DNA of 23,068 nt from Chara braunii. Its lineage: Eukaryota; Streptophyta; Charophyceae; Charales; Characeae. The stretch is taken from contig BFEA01000164.1 of NCBI GenBank assembly GCA_003427395.1, positions 33,896 to 56,963 on the forward strand, written 5' to 3'. A program made the translations under genes and the position numbers. Position 1 is the stretch's first letter. Every line of letters begins with the position of its first letter. Below, piece after piece: positions 8,615 to 18,394 of the stretch. A model generated the notes under the pieces. The model was not told the origin of the DNA. It worked only from the letters and a program-made list of their open reading frames with translations, and searched no databases.

Positions 8615-9397
8615 TGTACCACAATATAGAGTACAAGAAAGCGTTACCCTTCTTCTCCCTATAAATGTCAGAGTTACTAACCTTTCTCTTAGCCAAGTAA
8701 AGAAAGTATAATTTTTACATCATCCATCCCCGAGTTCCATCAGGGACAATGGTAGTTTGCCGTTATCCTTGGCAATGGCGCCACCTGTCGAGCGCATCGG
8801 CCTCCGCCTTTTCTCCCGCAGAGGCGGGAACCGTCCTGGCCATGCCACGAAGGAGTTAAACAAAAACACAACATAAGAGACAACTTGGGAACGATGAGAA
8901 ATAATCTCGTTAACCGTCGAGACGGGTGCGTGGTCACGTCGTTCCTTCGCCTCTCTAGCTGGGTGCGCCAGCTGTACATCCCGCGGTGTCCTACGATAGG
9001 ATAGGTTCCCGCGGGGCAGACGCATACCAGACCGTCTATAAACATTTCTGTTTGGGGGACTCGACTCTGATCTAGCTGTGATCGTCGTCCTATTGCGACG
9101 TAAAATAATTCCTGATGTCACTTGGGGGCGGATGTTAAATTGCCTCTTCATCAGCCGGATCAACCGAGTGTAAGGCTCGTCGGCGTACGAGGATAAATAA
9201 GAGTGTTGTGGCTGCCTTGCTCGACGATAACCTGGGGCACAGGGGTGGGACCGGATTGCACACCTTTTAGACACGCTTGGCTTCTGATGCGTAGAAACGT
9301 GACACCGTGACATTGAGAAGAACAAAGGGAGGGGTAGGTTCCAGGTGATAAGTTCGGGCTTAAATTCCAAGCTGTGAACAGACCCGGTCAGTCAACA
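8615..9397 (-). repeat. Probable 5' LTR of element E
   Basis: The segment starts on the plus strand with TGTACC next to the primer-binding site. It may end at GTCAACA (9397), giving a 783-bp LTR with TGT...ACA ends. A TATA-like CATTTATAGGG lies on the minus strand near 8660-8670. A 216-codon minus-strand ORF (9370-8720) has no recognisable domain and fits chance reading through an LTR. No second copy is in the window, so the right boundary is a guess. Confidence 0.35.
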
Positions 9398-9664
9398 TTA
9401 TTTTTATTTTTGATTAGTTAGATGGACAGTCATGTGACATCTGACAGACAGCATTAGTTTAGAATATTATTTATTCCTGGTGCTTCCCCTCTGTTTGAGA
9501 ACTAATCTTACTAAAAATAGTATTGACTGTAGGAATCAGACTTACCTGTTGACCCCACATGAGATCTGTTCCAAAATAGCCACCACTAATTAGTTGGTCT
9601 GTGCACTATGCTGCGGTAGGCATCTTGAATGATCTAGTGTAGACGGTGCACAGTGTTGTAGCCT
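9398..9664 (+). other. AT-rich stretch upstream of element C gag; no gene seen
   Basis: It contains no LTR resembling the one after C's pol, and I could not find a primer-binding site. It may be C's leader, an unrelated flank, or both. Confidence 0.35.
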
Positions 9665-11650
9665 ATGAGCGACGAGGAGAACACCGGAGAGGATGACCGC
9701 AGGACTTTGCGATCAGCTAGAGGCCCAATAACTCACGTGTCCCTAGGACCGGAGGGTAATAGGGAACTCTTCCACCGATAGAGGGAGAGGCAGCAGCAGA
9801 GGAGAGCTAGAGCAGCCGAGGCCAGCAAGGCATTAGCTAGCGAGGCCGGTGCTACAGCAGCCATGACTACCACAGCCATGAGCACGTCTGCGCAGCAGAC
9901 TTCCCAAGCCGATAGTTCAGGTACCGCCGGGTCCACGATCGCGCAGACCGTGAGTCAGTCCACTGGCTTCATGGCAAGCCAGCCCGCGGTGTTGACCCCA
10001 GAGGATGTCGCCATCCAGCAGGCAGCCCTGCAAGAGGCACAGCTACAGCAGGCATTAGGACAAATAAAAAGGGAGAAGGAGATGATGATTAGAAGAAGGA
10101 CCAGGATGCAACAGAGAGGGGCAAACATAGAGGAGTTAGAGACGATGGACCTGACGAACATGGATGACGATGTGAGGGTAGTTAGGAGGGCCCTGCTAGG
10201 AGTAATAGAGATGCAGGAGCATCAAACTACCATCCTTCATGATATTCAGTAGAGCCTAGCCATTTTGGTAGGGCGTTGTCAGGGAGCACCATCACCGGCA
10301 GGGCCTGGTGCCTGCCCCGTGCCATATCCTCCTTTTTCTGTTCCACCGGTGACTGGGGTTTCCCCATATGTAGCCCCGTCATCGGTTGCTATCGTTTCCG
10401 TGGGCATGCCTCTGTCAGGAGGGGTAACAGCAGGGAGTAGTGTGCAGGTTCCTGTACAGACAGTGTTCACTCAGACTCCGTTGCATGTTGCAGTTACCAC
10501 GCAGCCTGCTGTCTCGCAACCTGTGCAGCCACAGGGCACACAGCCCCAGCAGCTAGCGCAGCAACCTGTATCACCGGGTCCACAGCCCGGGGTGGTGCAG
10601 GGACCGGGACAAACTCAGTGGGTTCCAAAGACGGCCATCGCCGCTCCTAAACCTTTTACAGGGGACAAGAGAGGCGAAGACCGCGACACTTGGTTGAGGG
10701 CAGTGCCGGTCTACGTCAGGTGTAAACTCACCTTGCCGCACGAAGAAGTGCTTGTGGCTGCATCTTACCTAGAGGGTAGTGCAGCAAGATGGTAAAGTGG
10801 TTTAGTACAACTCCAGGAGCACGGTCATGACTTCCGCTCTTGGGCAGCCTCTCAAAAACTGGAGGACTTCCTGAAGATGGTGGAAGAGAGATGGCATGAT
10901 CCTCAGGAGGCCCAAAAGGCCACTGACGCGATCCTAGCACTGCACACGCGGCAGTTTAAGTCAGTTAGGGAAGCCACTGACGTTGTTGAGCGTCTAATCT
11001 GTGTCCCAAGTGTGCGCTATGACCCCCAGGTCCTGTTGACTTCGTACTTGAGATGCTTATCCCAGCCTCTCAGGAACCAGTTGGCAAAAGAGGCCAACAT
11101 CAATATGCACAACTTTCCTTCGTTCAGCAAGGTGGCCCTAGACCTAGAAGCAAAGATAGGGCATGGACAGACACCCACTATGGACGGGAGGAAGAAGACA
11201 CTGCTTCCCAACTGGAAGGCGAAGGGTCGCATCATGTTTGTCGACAACGATGGTTCAACAATCGAGTTGGAGGGCAACTTCCAGGAGGGAGTTGGTGCAG
11301 AGGTAGGTGGCGATACTTCAGAGGGTGGAGTAGTCGCCGCCGTAACCCAACAAAAAGGTAAGGGGACCAGTAGACGCCGAGGGGGCTCCCGGTCTAGGAA
11401 TCAAGTTGACCCCAATGCTCCTCCATGGGAGAAAGCGGGTCTTTCCGAGGACGTGTGGAGAGATCGGTGGAACCGACAGGCCTGCATTCGTTGTGGTCAA
11501 TACGGCCATAACCAGCTCAAATGTAGGAACAAGAAGGTCACCGATAAGATCCCGCCTACTATGGGGCAGGCGGTAGGATCCTCATGTCTCGTAGGTAGCA
11601 ATGTTGCCAATTCCTCAGGCACTGCTCCGGAAAACACGTCAGGCCAGTAG
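9665..11650 (+). pseudogene. gag: Element C gag
   Basis: The frame starts at ATG 9665 (MSDEENTGEDD). It contains a Gln/Arg/Ala-rich coiled-coil segment (about 9785-10240), then a Pro/Gln/Val-rich linker (10260-10640). The capsid-like core follows (PKPFTGDKRGEDRDTWL, LEGSAARW, FLKMVEERW, LRCLSQPLRNQLAKEA), with a basic region and the zinc knuckle CIRCGQYGHNQLKC (11483-11524). It ends at TAG 11648. Three further in-frame stops break it: TAG 9779, TAG 10250 and TAA 10793. The reading on both sides of each is plainly one protein. An ATG at 9863 gives the first long open piece, but homology-like composition continues upstream, so I prefer 9665. Confidence 0.8.
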
Positions 11651-12336
11651 GAATAGTAGTTGTTCCTACTAGGGACGAGGTGGTGGAGACACCATCGCCA
11701 TCTCGCATCATGGCCCAAGCTACTGATTCCCTTGTCGTCCCGCAAACGCATTCAGACCCATCGACCCTTTGCTCGATGAATGTGTTTGAGTCCTCAGAGG
11801 AGCTAGAGGAGGAGTGGTCTAGACTAGACCCGCTAGCTTCTTGGACGGCACTAGCTAAAGCCCCGAAGGGTGAGATGTTCGTCAGCGAGATAGTCGTAGG
11901 CGGCTGCAAGGCCGGGGCCTATTATGACACTTGCTCGACACGGAACTTTATAAGTCGCGAGTGCGTTGAGAGGCTGCGTTTACAGGGGCAAGTGCAGCGC
12001 CTGAGTCGACCTGTGGAGTCGACCTGTGCCAACAAACAGCACATGGTAGTTAATGACTACCTTCAGGATGTAGAATGCCTGTTCCCGTTCGCGGGAGGGG
12101 AGTTGAGGCATCGTGTCTCATTCCTAGTGAGCGACGATCTCCTAATGGATATCTTGTTAGGTATGTACTACCTTTCTGTGGCACAGCCCCAGTTTGACTG
12201 GGACCGAAAAGTGGTCAAACACACTTTGCCAGGTGGAGGGACCGCCAGACTACACAAGTTCAAAGCTAGTAGTCTGATCGATTCCCATGGATGCATGTGT
12301 GCGGCCGCGTTCTATAACTACTATAAGCAACATTAG
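11599..12336 (+). pseudogene. pol: Element C pol: protease region
   Basis: Pol is in the -1 frame relative to gag and is open from 11599, overlapping gag by 52 nt. The protease shows AYYDTCSTRNFIS, where the family consensus is D[ST]G[AST]. The catalytic Asp (codon 11926) is kept but the Gly is Cys. The second motif LLMDILLGMYYL is present. A TAG at 12334-12336 separates this part from the RT in the same frame. The protease would cleave Gag-Pol during particle maturation; the altered active-site loop makes activity doubtful. Confidence 0.8.
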
Positions 12337-13665
12337 GAGGGTATGTACTTAGTCTATGTCTCTGCTGCAGGCGAGCCGGTGAAAATGCCGCCGAGGATAG
12401 AGGGAGTAGTTGCCAAGTACCCTGATTTATTTGAAGAGCCAACATGGGTTGTTGATAGGGAGGTCGTCCACGCGATAGAGATTATCCCAGGGTCTAGTAT
12501 TCCGAAGGGTATAATCTATCGGATGTCTTCAGGCGAGCTTGATGAGCTTCGCCGCCAACTCAAGGAACTCGTACAGAAGGGTTGGATCCGGCCGAGTGTC
12601 TCTCCTTACGGATCTCTAGTACTATTCGTACCTAAGAAGAAGGAGGGCACTCTCAGGATGTGCATTGATTATAGGGGTCTCAATGCCATCACTGTAAAGA
12701 ACAGAGAGCCCCTACCGCGCATTGACGATCTGCTAGATAGAGTACAAGGGTGTTGGTACTTCAGTAAGATAGATCTGAAGTCCGGGTACCATCAGATTGC
12801 AATCCGGCACGAGGATCAACACAAAACCGCATTTCGGACCAGGTATGGTCTGTACGAGTTTGTGGTGATGCCTTTTGGCCTGTGCAATGCTCCTGGCACC
12901 TTTCAGCACGCTATGAATCGGATATTCCATGACTACTTAGATAAGTTTGTCATCGTGTACCTCGATGACATACTTATTTTTAGTAAGACTGTCGAGGAGC
13001 ACGTTGCACACTTGGACAAAGTCCTTAGTCTCCTGCGACAGCACAAGTTCAAGATCAATGGTGAGAAGTGCGAGTTTGGGCGCACCTGTGTCTTGTACTT
13101 GGGTCATGAGATCTCCGCGGAAGGGTTGAAGCCCGATGACGCGAAGGTGGCCAGCATTCGTGATTGGCCACGACCTCAGTCTGTGACTGAGATGAGATCT
13201 TTCTTAGGAATGACAGGCTACTACCGGACTTTTGTAAAGAACTATAGCGTAGTGGCCGCTCCTTTGACCGATCTGACCCGCCTTGATACCCCCTGGGAGT
13301 GGACAGATGAGTGCGAGGCTGCTTTCAGACATCTGAAGCATGCACTAACGCATTATGAAGTCTTAAAACTTCCTGATCCTGATAAGCCGTTTATAGTAAC
13401 CACGGATGCTAGCCAATATGGCATTGGCGCCGTGCTTGCGCAGCAGGAGGGGCCAAAGTTGAGGCATGTTGAGTACATGTCCAAGAAAATGCCGTCTCAG
13501 AAGTTGGCTAAGTCCACCTATGAGAAAGAACTCTATGCGGTGTTCAAGGCGCTGACCCATTGGAGACACTATCTCCTTGGGAGGTTCTTCATCCTCAGGA
13601 CTGACCATCAGACCTTGAGATGGATGAGAACTCAGCCTGTACTCTCTGACGCATTGAAGCGTTGG
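12337..13665 (+). pseudogene. pol: Element C pol: reverse transcriptase and RNase H
   Basis: This is a well-preserved RT. It has IIYRMSSGELDEL, KGWIRPSVSPYGS, LRMCIDYRGLNAITVKN, FSKIDLKSGYHQI, VMPFGLCNAPGTFQ and the catalytic VYLDDILIF (YLDD at 12958-12969). MRSFLGMTGYYRTF and the RNase H motifs TTDASQYGIGAVLAQ, STYEKELYAVFKAL, LRTDHQTLRW follow. The frame then shifts: one base is missing near 13650-13665, and the end of RNase H (YIKGEYNKVADALSRRPD) is read in the next frame. An open tail of about 30 codons in the old frame to 13770 is spurious. Confidence 0.92.
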
Positions 13666-15317
13666 ATAAAGTCATTGAGCAGTATGACTTTGACCCTCAG
13701 TACATTAAGGGCGAGTACAACAAGGTTGCTGATGCCTTGTCGCGTAGACCTGACTTCTCAGGTGCGCTGATTATTGAGTACGATCTTACGAAAGATGTCA
13801 CTCGATCCTTGGTGGAAGCCTATCGAGAGGACCAGTTTATCTCTGAGATCATACGCAGACTCGAGGCGAAGGATAAACAAACTTCAGCAGAGTTTGAGTT
13901 AGTCAATGGCTTGCTGTTTCTCGAGAAGGAAGGGAATAAACGTTTGTGTGTCCCTGATAAAGAGTCTTTGCGTAGTTTGTTTTTAGGCGAGCGTCATGAC
14001 GCCACCGGCCATTTTGGGTACAAGAAGACCACAGCCAATTTGCTGCAAAGGTTCTGGTGGCCCACGATGTTAAAAGATGCTAAGCTGTACGTGGAAACTT
14101 GTCAAGTTTGCCAACGAGACAAGCCCCGTACTCAGGCTCCTCTTGGGCTGCTCAAGCCCAATCCGATTCCGGAAAGGCCGGGTGAAAGCTTGTCCATGGA
14201 CTTCATGGATACACTGGTCACCAGCAAGAGTGGGATGAGGCAGATCTTCGTCATCGTGGATAGGTTTAGTAAGTATGCTAGGTTAATAGCCATGTCGGAA
14301 ACAGCGAAGACCGAGTATGTAATCATGCTGTTCAAAGAGAACTGGGTGAGGGATTTTGGATTGCCTAAGTCTATTGTAAGTGACAGGGATGTCAGATTTA
14401 CACGTGAGTTATGGAAGGCCGCTGCAACTGAACAGGGAACTCAACTGCAAATGACTTATGGAAACCATCCAGAAGCAAACGGCCAGGCTGAACAGATGAA
14501 CCGCATTGTTCAACACCTATTGAGGCATTACGTTAAGCCCAATCAGGTGGATTGGGATGAGAAGCTTGCTCTTGTCGCCAGTCTGTACAATAACGTTGTA
14601 CACAACACTACCGGGGTAAGTCCTAACAGTCTACATCTTACCTTTAGGCCTAGACTGCCTTTAGACTTCCTACTTCCTGATAACCAGCCAACTGTTGCAC
14701 CGGGCACTTTGGAGTTCGCTTATCGTTACGAACAGAAAAAGCAAGAGGCTGTAGAGCACATGCAGAAGGCGCAGGCAGCAATGATAGAATCTGAGAACAA
14801 ACACCGCCGCCCTTCTACATTTCAGGTTGGGGACAGAGTCTGGGTTAAGTCTTCAGAACTGGGACAGGAGTTCGGGATATCCCGCAAACTCATGCCTCAG
14901 TACTTTGGACCTTGGGAAGTTTTAGACGTAGTTGGGACAGATCCTGATGGTCCATCTTATGTCATCCGTATCCCTGGTCATCTCAGAACTTACCCAGTCT
15001 TTCACGCCTCTAAGCTCGTTGTGTTCAAGGAAACTGATCAGTTTCCCTCTCGTCGATCAATGCTGCCCCCAACCATGGACGGAGAAGTCGACATCGATGA
15101 TATCGTCGACCACAGGGAGATGCCTGTTCAAAAGCCTCCGGGAAGGGGACGTCCTCCAAAGCCAAAGCTGCAGTTTCGTGCCCACTTCAGACATCACACA
15201 GATCCGAAGGAGGACCGCTGGTTTACTCGGGAGGAATTGATGCAGACCGCTCCTCAAATCGTTGCCCGCTATGAGAAGGATGTATTGAAAGGAAAGCGCC
15301 AGATGGCTCAGGATTGA
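13662..15317 (+). pseudogene. pol: Element C pol: RNase H end, integrase and chromodomain-like tail
   Basis: This is one uninterrupted frame of 551 codons. It carries the HHCC zinc finger (ERHDATGHFG ... CQVCQRDK) and a complete DDE triad: Asp 14199 (SMDFMD), Asp 14382 (SDRDVRF) and Glu 14490 (GQAEQ), with the canonical 35 residues between the last two. Then come VGDRVWVKSSEL and YFGPWEVL, and a chromodomain-like tail (VDIDDIVDHREM, FRAHFRHH, DRWFTREELMQTAPQIVARYE) ending at TGA 15315. The integrase looks catalytically intact. It lacks its own start because it is the 3' part of pol, cut off by the frameshift near 13660. Confidence 0.92.
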
Positions 15318-15343
15318 TCTTCTCAGAGGACTAACGAAGATAT

Positions 15344-15354
15344 GGAGGAGGGAA
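15344..15354 (+). promoter_or_regulatory. Polypurine tract of element C
   Basis: GGAGGAGGGAA lies 27 nt after the pol stop and directly before TGCGAGGC. This is the classical arrangement of plus-strand primer tract and 3' LTR start. Confidence 0.7.
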
Positions 15355-15950
15355 TGCGAGGCTACGTCCGCTCAGCCCCTTCGGGGCCCTTTTTGCAGCA
15401 TGTCGGCCGCCCTAAGTGAAGGCAGGCGCGATAGGCCCTCAGGGCCTCAATTTTCAGGGTACCCCGCAACTGGTGAACTTCAGACAGTTGCGCTGCGCCA
15501 GTTGGTTGAAAGCGCCCAGGCCCAGGCCATATTTTGCAAAATGTATCTGAATGGTGACCTGGGCCAGATGCGTGGGAAAGGTCGTGAGCAGGCCAAGGGC
15601 AGTTGGGCACATGCAACCATCAGGCCCTGGGCCTGCGTGTAATGTCTGGGCCTGTGCCTACCGGGGCCTACTGGAAGCTTCCTGGACTGGACGCAGGCAG
15701 GCCACTTCGATATAGGGAAGGGTCTGACTCCTCATTCGGCATTCGGGTGCTGGCTGCATGCTGCGCAAGCGCTGCTGCGCTATTTGCTGGCTGGCTGGCA
15801 CTCACGCTCTCACGGGCGAGCAGAAAGGAGCGGGCAGCCATAGCCGAGCTGCTCCGCTGTGAGCTGGGTGTGGCGCAGGGTGGTCCTCGGGTGCTAGTGG
15901 CATCTGTGTGGTGTGGATCGGGGTTGTGAGTGTTGCGAGAGACATACCTG
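15355..15950 (+). repeat. Element C 3' LTR, start clear, end uncertain
   Basis: It begins TGCGAGGC after the polypurine tract; element A has the same stop-to-LTR spacing. It is GC-rich and, like B's LTR, full of inverted repeats. Examples are GCCCC/GGGGC at 15375-15387 followed by a T-run; AGGCCCT/AGGGCCT at 15433-15447; CGCAACTG/CAGTTGCG at 15465-15492; GGCCCAGG/CCTGGGCC at 15519-15565; and the palindrome ATTTTGCAAAAT at 15531-15542. No matching 5' LTR exists upstream of C's gag, so the right end cannot be fixed. The short ORFs here show no domain. Confidence 0.5.
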
Positions 15951-16391
15951 GTGTTGGAAGCCTGCGGCATTGTCCGCTGTATGCTCGTACTTCAGGAAGC
16001 TGTTGTTGTCAACATCGGCATTGTAGTATTAGGCTAGATAGGATCTGCCACATGTAGTCTGGGAGCCGAGCGCCAATAGGACATCAACTCTTGTTCTTCG
16101 TTGATGATGATGAGAGACTATTTCAGCATTGTCAATTACGAACTATTGGTGTGTTCTTATTTGGTGAAGTTCGTGATGCAATTCTGTTGTTGGTTCGAGG
16201 TCAAGACTATCTGGGCTCATATGTATGATGCTGTTTGATTGATGGAGTTTGCTAATGCTCATCTTCCTTGCAAATCCAAGCACAGAAAAAAAATTTCGAT
16301 TTTCGGTAGTGAGGTCAAAATCGTGATTTTGGGGTCTAACTATTGTGTTCTAATCAATCAATAAAGACTAACCAGCTAATTAGTCCCCGCA
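15951..16391. other. Transition from C's LTR to B's leader; no gene seen
   Basis: Composition changes from GC-rich to AT-rich around 15980. There are A and T runs and a short palindrome AAAATCGTGATTTT near 16317-16330. The junction between C-derived and B-derived sequence lies somewhere here. I found no target duplication. Confidence 0.35.
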
Positions 16392-16424
16392 CACGTGTCA
16401 GATCAGGTTGTCCTGATTCACGTG
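16392..16424 (-). promoter_or_regulatory. Stem-loop beside B's primer-binding site
   Basis: CACGTG (16392-16397) pairs with CACGTG (16419-16424). Nested inside, ATCAGG (16402-16407) pairs with CCTGAT (16412-16417) around a TTGT loop. It lies just downstream of the primer site in element sense, where retroelements often have packaging or dimerisation stems. That role is inference. The CACGTG copies are also G-box-like. Confidence 0.5.
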
Positions 16425-16428
16425 CAAA

Positions 16429-16440
16429 GCTCCGACACCA
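16429..16440 (-). promoter_or_regulatory. Primer-binding site of element B (initiator-Met tRNA type)
   Basis: The minus strand reads TGGTGTCGGAGC, two bases after the LTR end. It differs from the usual TGGTATCAGAGC at two positions, both A to G, which still allow G-U pairing with the tRNA. This fixes the right LTR as the 5' LTR and the element as minus-strand. Confidence 0.8.
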
Positions 16441-16442
16441 AC

Positions 16443-17754
16443 TGTTACATGCTTAGATACATGATGTACGTAATAACCAAGGATCCGCAATGTGATGAAA
16501 AGGACAGAATGGACAATGCGGTGCGAGTAGAATCTCGACAAACAATGTGCATTCTCATACATACAAAAGGTGCTGAATAGCGCAGGGAAGACTTAGATAC
16601 AAAGACTGACCTGACCGGGACTGACCTCACTCACTTAGTACGAAGTAGCGAAGCAGAATGCTAGAATACTGATAACTAGTCCAATCAATGTTTGAACTCG
16701 GACCAAACATACATCGTAGCCATCACCAAGTGTGAAGGAGCCTGGCGCTGTACACAGGAAGAAAGCGCCAGGTCCAGACATACACAAACGAAGAGGAAGG
16801 GATCAGACGAAAGGAGGGAGAGAGATGGGAATGTCGTCAACACCAAGTCTTTGTCACCAATCCCAAATAATCCCTCGTTGCCGTGTCTGAAGTCCCAAAA
16901 GTCGAGTCTGGATCTGATGTCACCAAGCTCTGTCTCTCTTCTCTCGTAGTCTGCAGATGCAATGAAGTCAGATGTTGAGAGGGGGAGAAAGAGATGGTGG
17001 ACTGAGAAGAGGAAGAAGAAGACCTCTCTCTCTCTCACTTTTACGAGCCAGATACTGACCTGTGATGTTGGCGCTATGCTGCAGGTACCTCGAAGACGAA
17101 GCTGGAGCAACGGCGCTGCAGGTAAGTACCTCTGGCCTCCGCCCAAGCTCTCTCTCTCTCTCTAGTACTATCTAGCTATGGCGCCCAGCGCTGGAGACTA
17201 CAACTACCTANTGCGCCCAGCGCTGAAGACTACCAGCTAACGCTACTACTACTACTCTACAGCGCTCCCTCCAGAGTGCTGCTCCCGAATCCTAAAGACT
17301 ACAACTGCCGACTGCCCCCTGGGAAGTGCCTGGGAAGTCCTATGTACTACCTCAGCCTGCCTCCTGACTGCTGAAGGGCGAGCCAGGCGGAGGAGGCAGC
17401 TCTTGCCAATGCCGAAGTGTGCCAGGGGCTGGCGTGCAGCAGCCTGCTGAGGCTGGCGTGGGGAATAGGCTAATAATAGCCTGTTCCGAAACCCTGGTTC
17501 GGTGCCTGAGTTTCAGGGCCGGTCGTTCTGATGAACGACCGAAAATGGCCTTTTGTTTCAGGCTAAAAAGGCTGATGTCGTTTTTAGTCTGAAACGACAT
17601 AGGGGTTGTGGCCCTGGAATTCAGGCTTTCAGCCTGATCCAACACGGGGCCTGTAAGCCCTGGATTTCAGGCTTTCAGCCTGAAATTCAGGCTTTTGGCC
17701 TGAAGGACGTCGGGCCTGCAAAATGGCCCGCGTGTGCACGCGCAGCATGTAACA
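16443..17754 (-). repeat. Element B 5' LTR (right copy)
   Basis: It has the same length as 507-1818 and is about 99% identical by eye. It ends with a complete GCATGTAACA followed by the CTATA target copy. The hairpin array is at 17462-17730. Here the CAGGC-type units are more regular than in the left copy, for example TTTCAGGC/GCCTGAAA near 17667-17687. Position 17211 is an N, the only ambiguous base I see in the window. Confidence 0.9.
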
Positions 17755-17759
17755 CTATA
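17755..17759. repeat. Right target-site duplication of element B (CTATA)
   Basis: It is the partner of CTATG at 502-506, with one mismatch. It lies within the codons of A's ETAPYI motif. Confidence 0.75.
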
Positions 17760-18172
17760 TAGGGAGCTGTCTCTAGAAGTTCTGTTCTTGTAAACCAGCG
17801 GTCGTCTTCCGGTTCCTGATAAGCAAACCGGATCTTGTACTGTTTCTGCGGACGACCTCTACCTCCTGTTCTGAATACATCCTCATCTACAATGCCGTCA
17901 ATGTCATAACTTCCATCCATATCCGGGGGGATCATGGATCTTCTTGAAGGGAACTGTTGACTTGTGACACACGGCAACAACTTTGAAGCATGGAACACAG
18001 GGTATGTGTGGAGGTGTGTTGGGATCTCTATAGTGCAGGACGGTCCATCCTCTCCGCCCTTGACTTCTAGAACCGGCCACGGTCCTCTATATGCAGGCAG
18101 TAACTTCTGCGAGATGTTTTCTTCAGGTGCAAACTCTTTTGCCTTGACCATCACGTCGTCCTGTCTGCGACG
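17760..18172 (-). pseudogene. pol: Element A pol: integrase C-terminus and chromodomain-like region
   Basis: The minus-strand frame begins after a TAA at 18175-18173 with RRRQDDVMVKAKEF. It shows LLPAYRGPWPVLEV, the GPSCTIEIPTHLHTYPVFHASKL stretch of the integrase C-terminal barrel, MDGSYDIDGIVDE, and the chromodomain-like end KIRFAYQEPEDDRWFTRTELLETAPYI. It is cut there by element B and resumes at 501. Residues upstream of 18175 are not convincingly pol, so A's 5' part is lost at a breakpoint close to 18180-18200. Motif by motif it resembles element C more than B. Confidence 0.85.
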
Positions 18173-18175
18173 TTA

Positions 18176-18394
18176 AAGAATTCTTGCAGAGTTATGGGGG
18201 ATCTCCTTTTTTTCCTGATCAGCAACAGGTCTAGTAGTGATAGCCATAGCATAGGTCTAGGCTAGTGATCCTAGTTGGCAGGATCCCTGTCAGGATTCTG
18301 TGAGTCTTAGATTGAGTCAATAGGTTTGTCAGTCAGGGGTCAGAGTCTACGTGGTGAGGTTTGGAACCACTAATCCGGTTGTACACTTATCACC
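18176..18394 (+). other. Junction of element A with element D leader; no LTR seen
   Basis: These 220 bp lie between A's truncated pol (minus) and D's gag (plus). There is no room for a normal 5' LTR of D, and I find no initiator-Met-type primer site. This is probably a rearrangement breakpoint plus part of D's leader. Confidence 0.4.

Larger units (their letters stand above)
507..17754 (-). mobile_element. Element B: Ty3/gypsy LTR retrotransposon, minus strand, containing nested elements
   Basis: The full span runs from the left LTR (3' LTR in element sense) to the right LTR (5' LTR). Each LTR is 1312 bp. Their outer ends form an 11-bp perfect inverted repeat (TGTTACATGCT at the left, its complement at 17744-17754). 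The minus-strand order is LTR, primer-binding site, leader, gag, pol, G-tract, LTR. The span of 17.2 kb is far above the 5-9 kb expected because at least two other retroelements (E and C) occupy the leader between 7.7 and about 16 kb. The coding region is broken at about 14 places, so B could only have moved in trans or decayed after insertion. Confidence 0.85.

Noticed and set aside
8720-9370. A 216-codon minus-strand ORF with an Arg/Ser/Pro-rich product
   Set aside because: No motif is recognised, other frames of the region are also open in part, and the segment fits a probable LTR of element E.
11599-11650. A slippery heptamer around GGAAAAC in C's gag/pol overlap
   Set aside because: It does not follow the X-XXY-YYZ rule in the gag frame, so I do not call a frameshift site there.
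15375-15395. A GC hairpin followed by five T, resembling a bacterial terminator
   Set aside because: The context is a eukaryotic LTR with many other hairpins, and there is no bacterial gene nearby.
7740-16330. A/T-run motifs (AAAATCG...CGATTTT) at about 7747-7778 and 16285-16330 as ends of one large insertion
   Set aside because: The similarity is limited to low-complexity words, with no consistent terminal repeat or target duplication.
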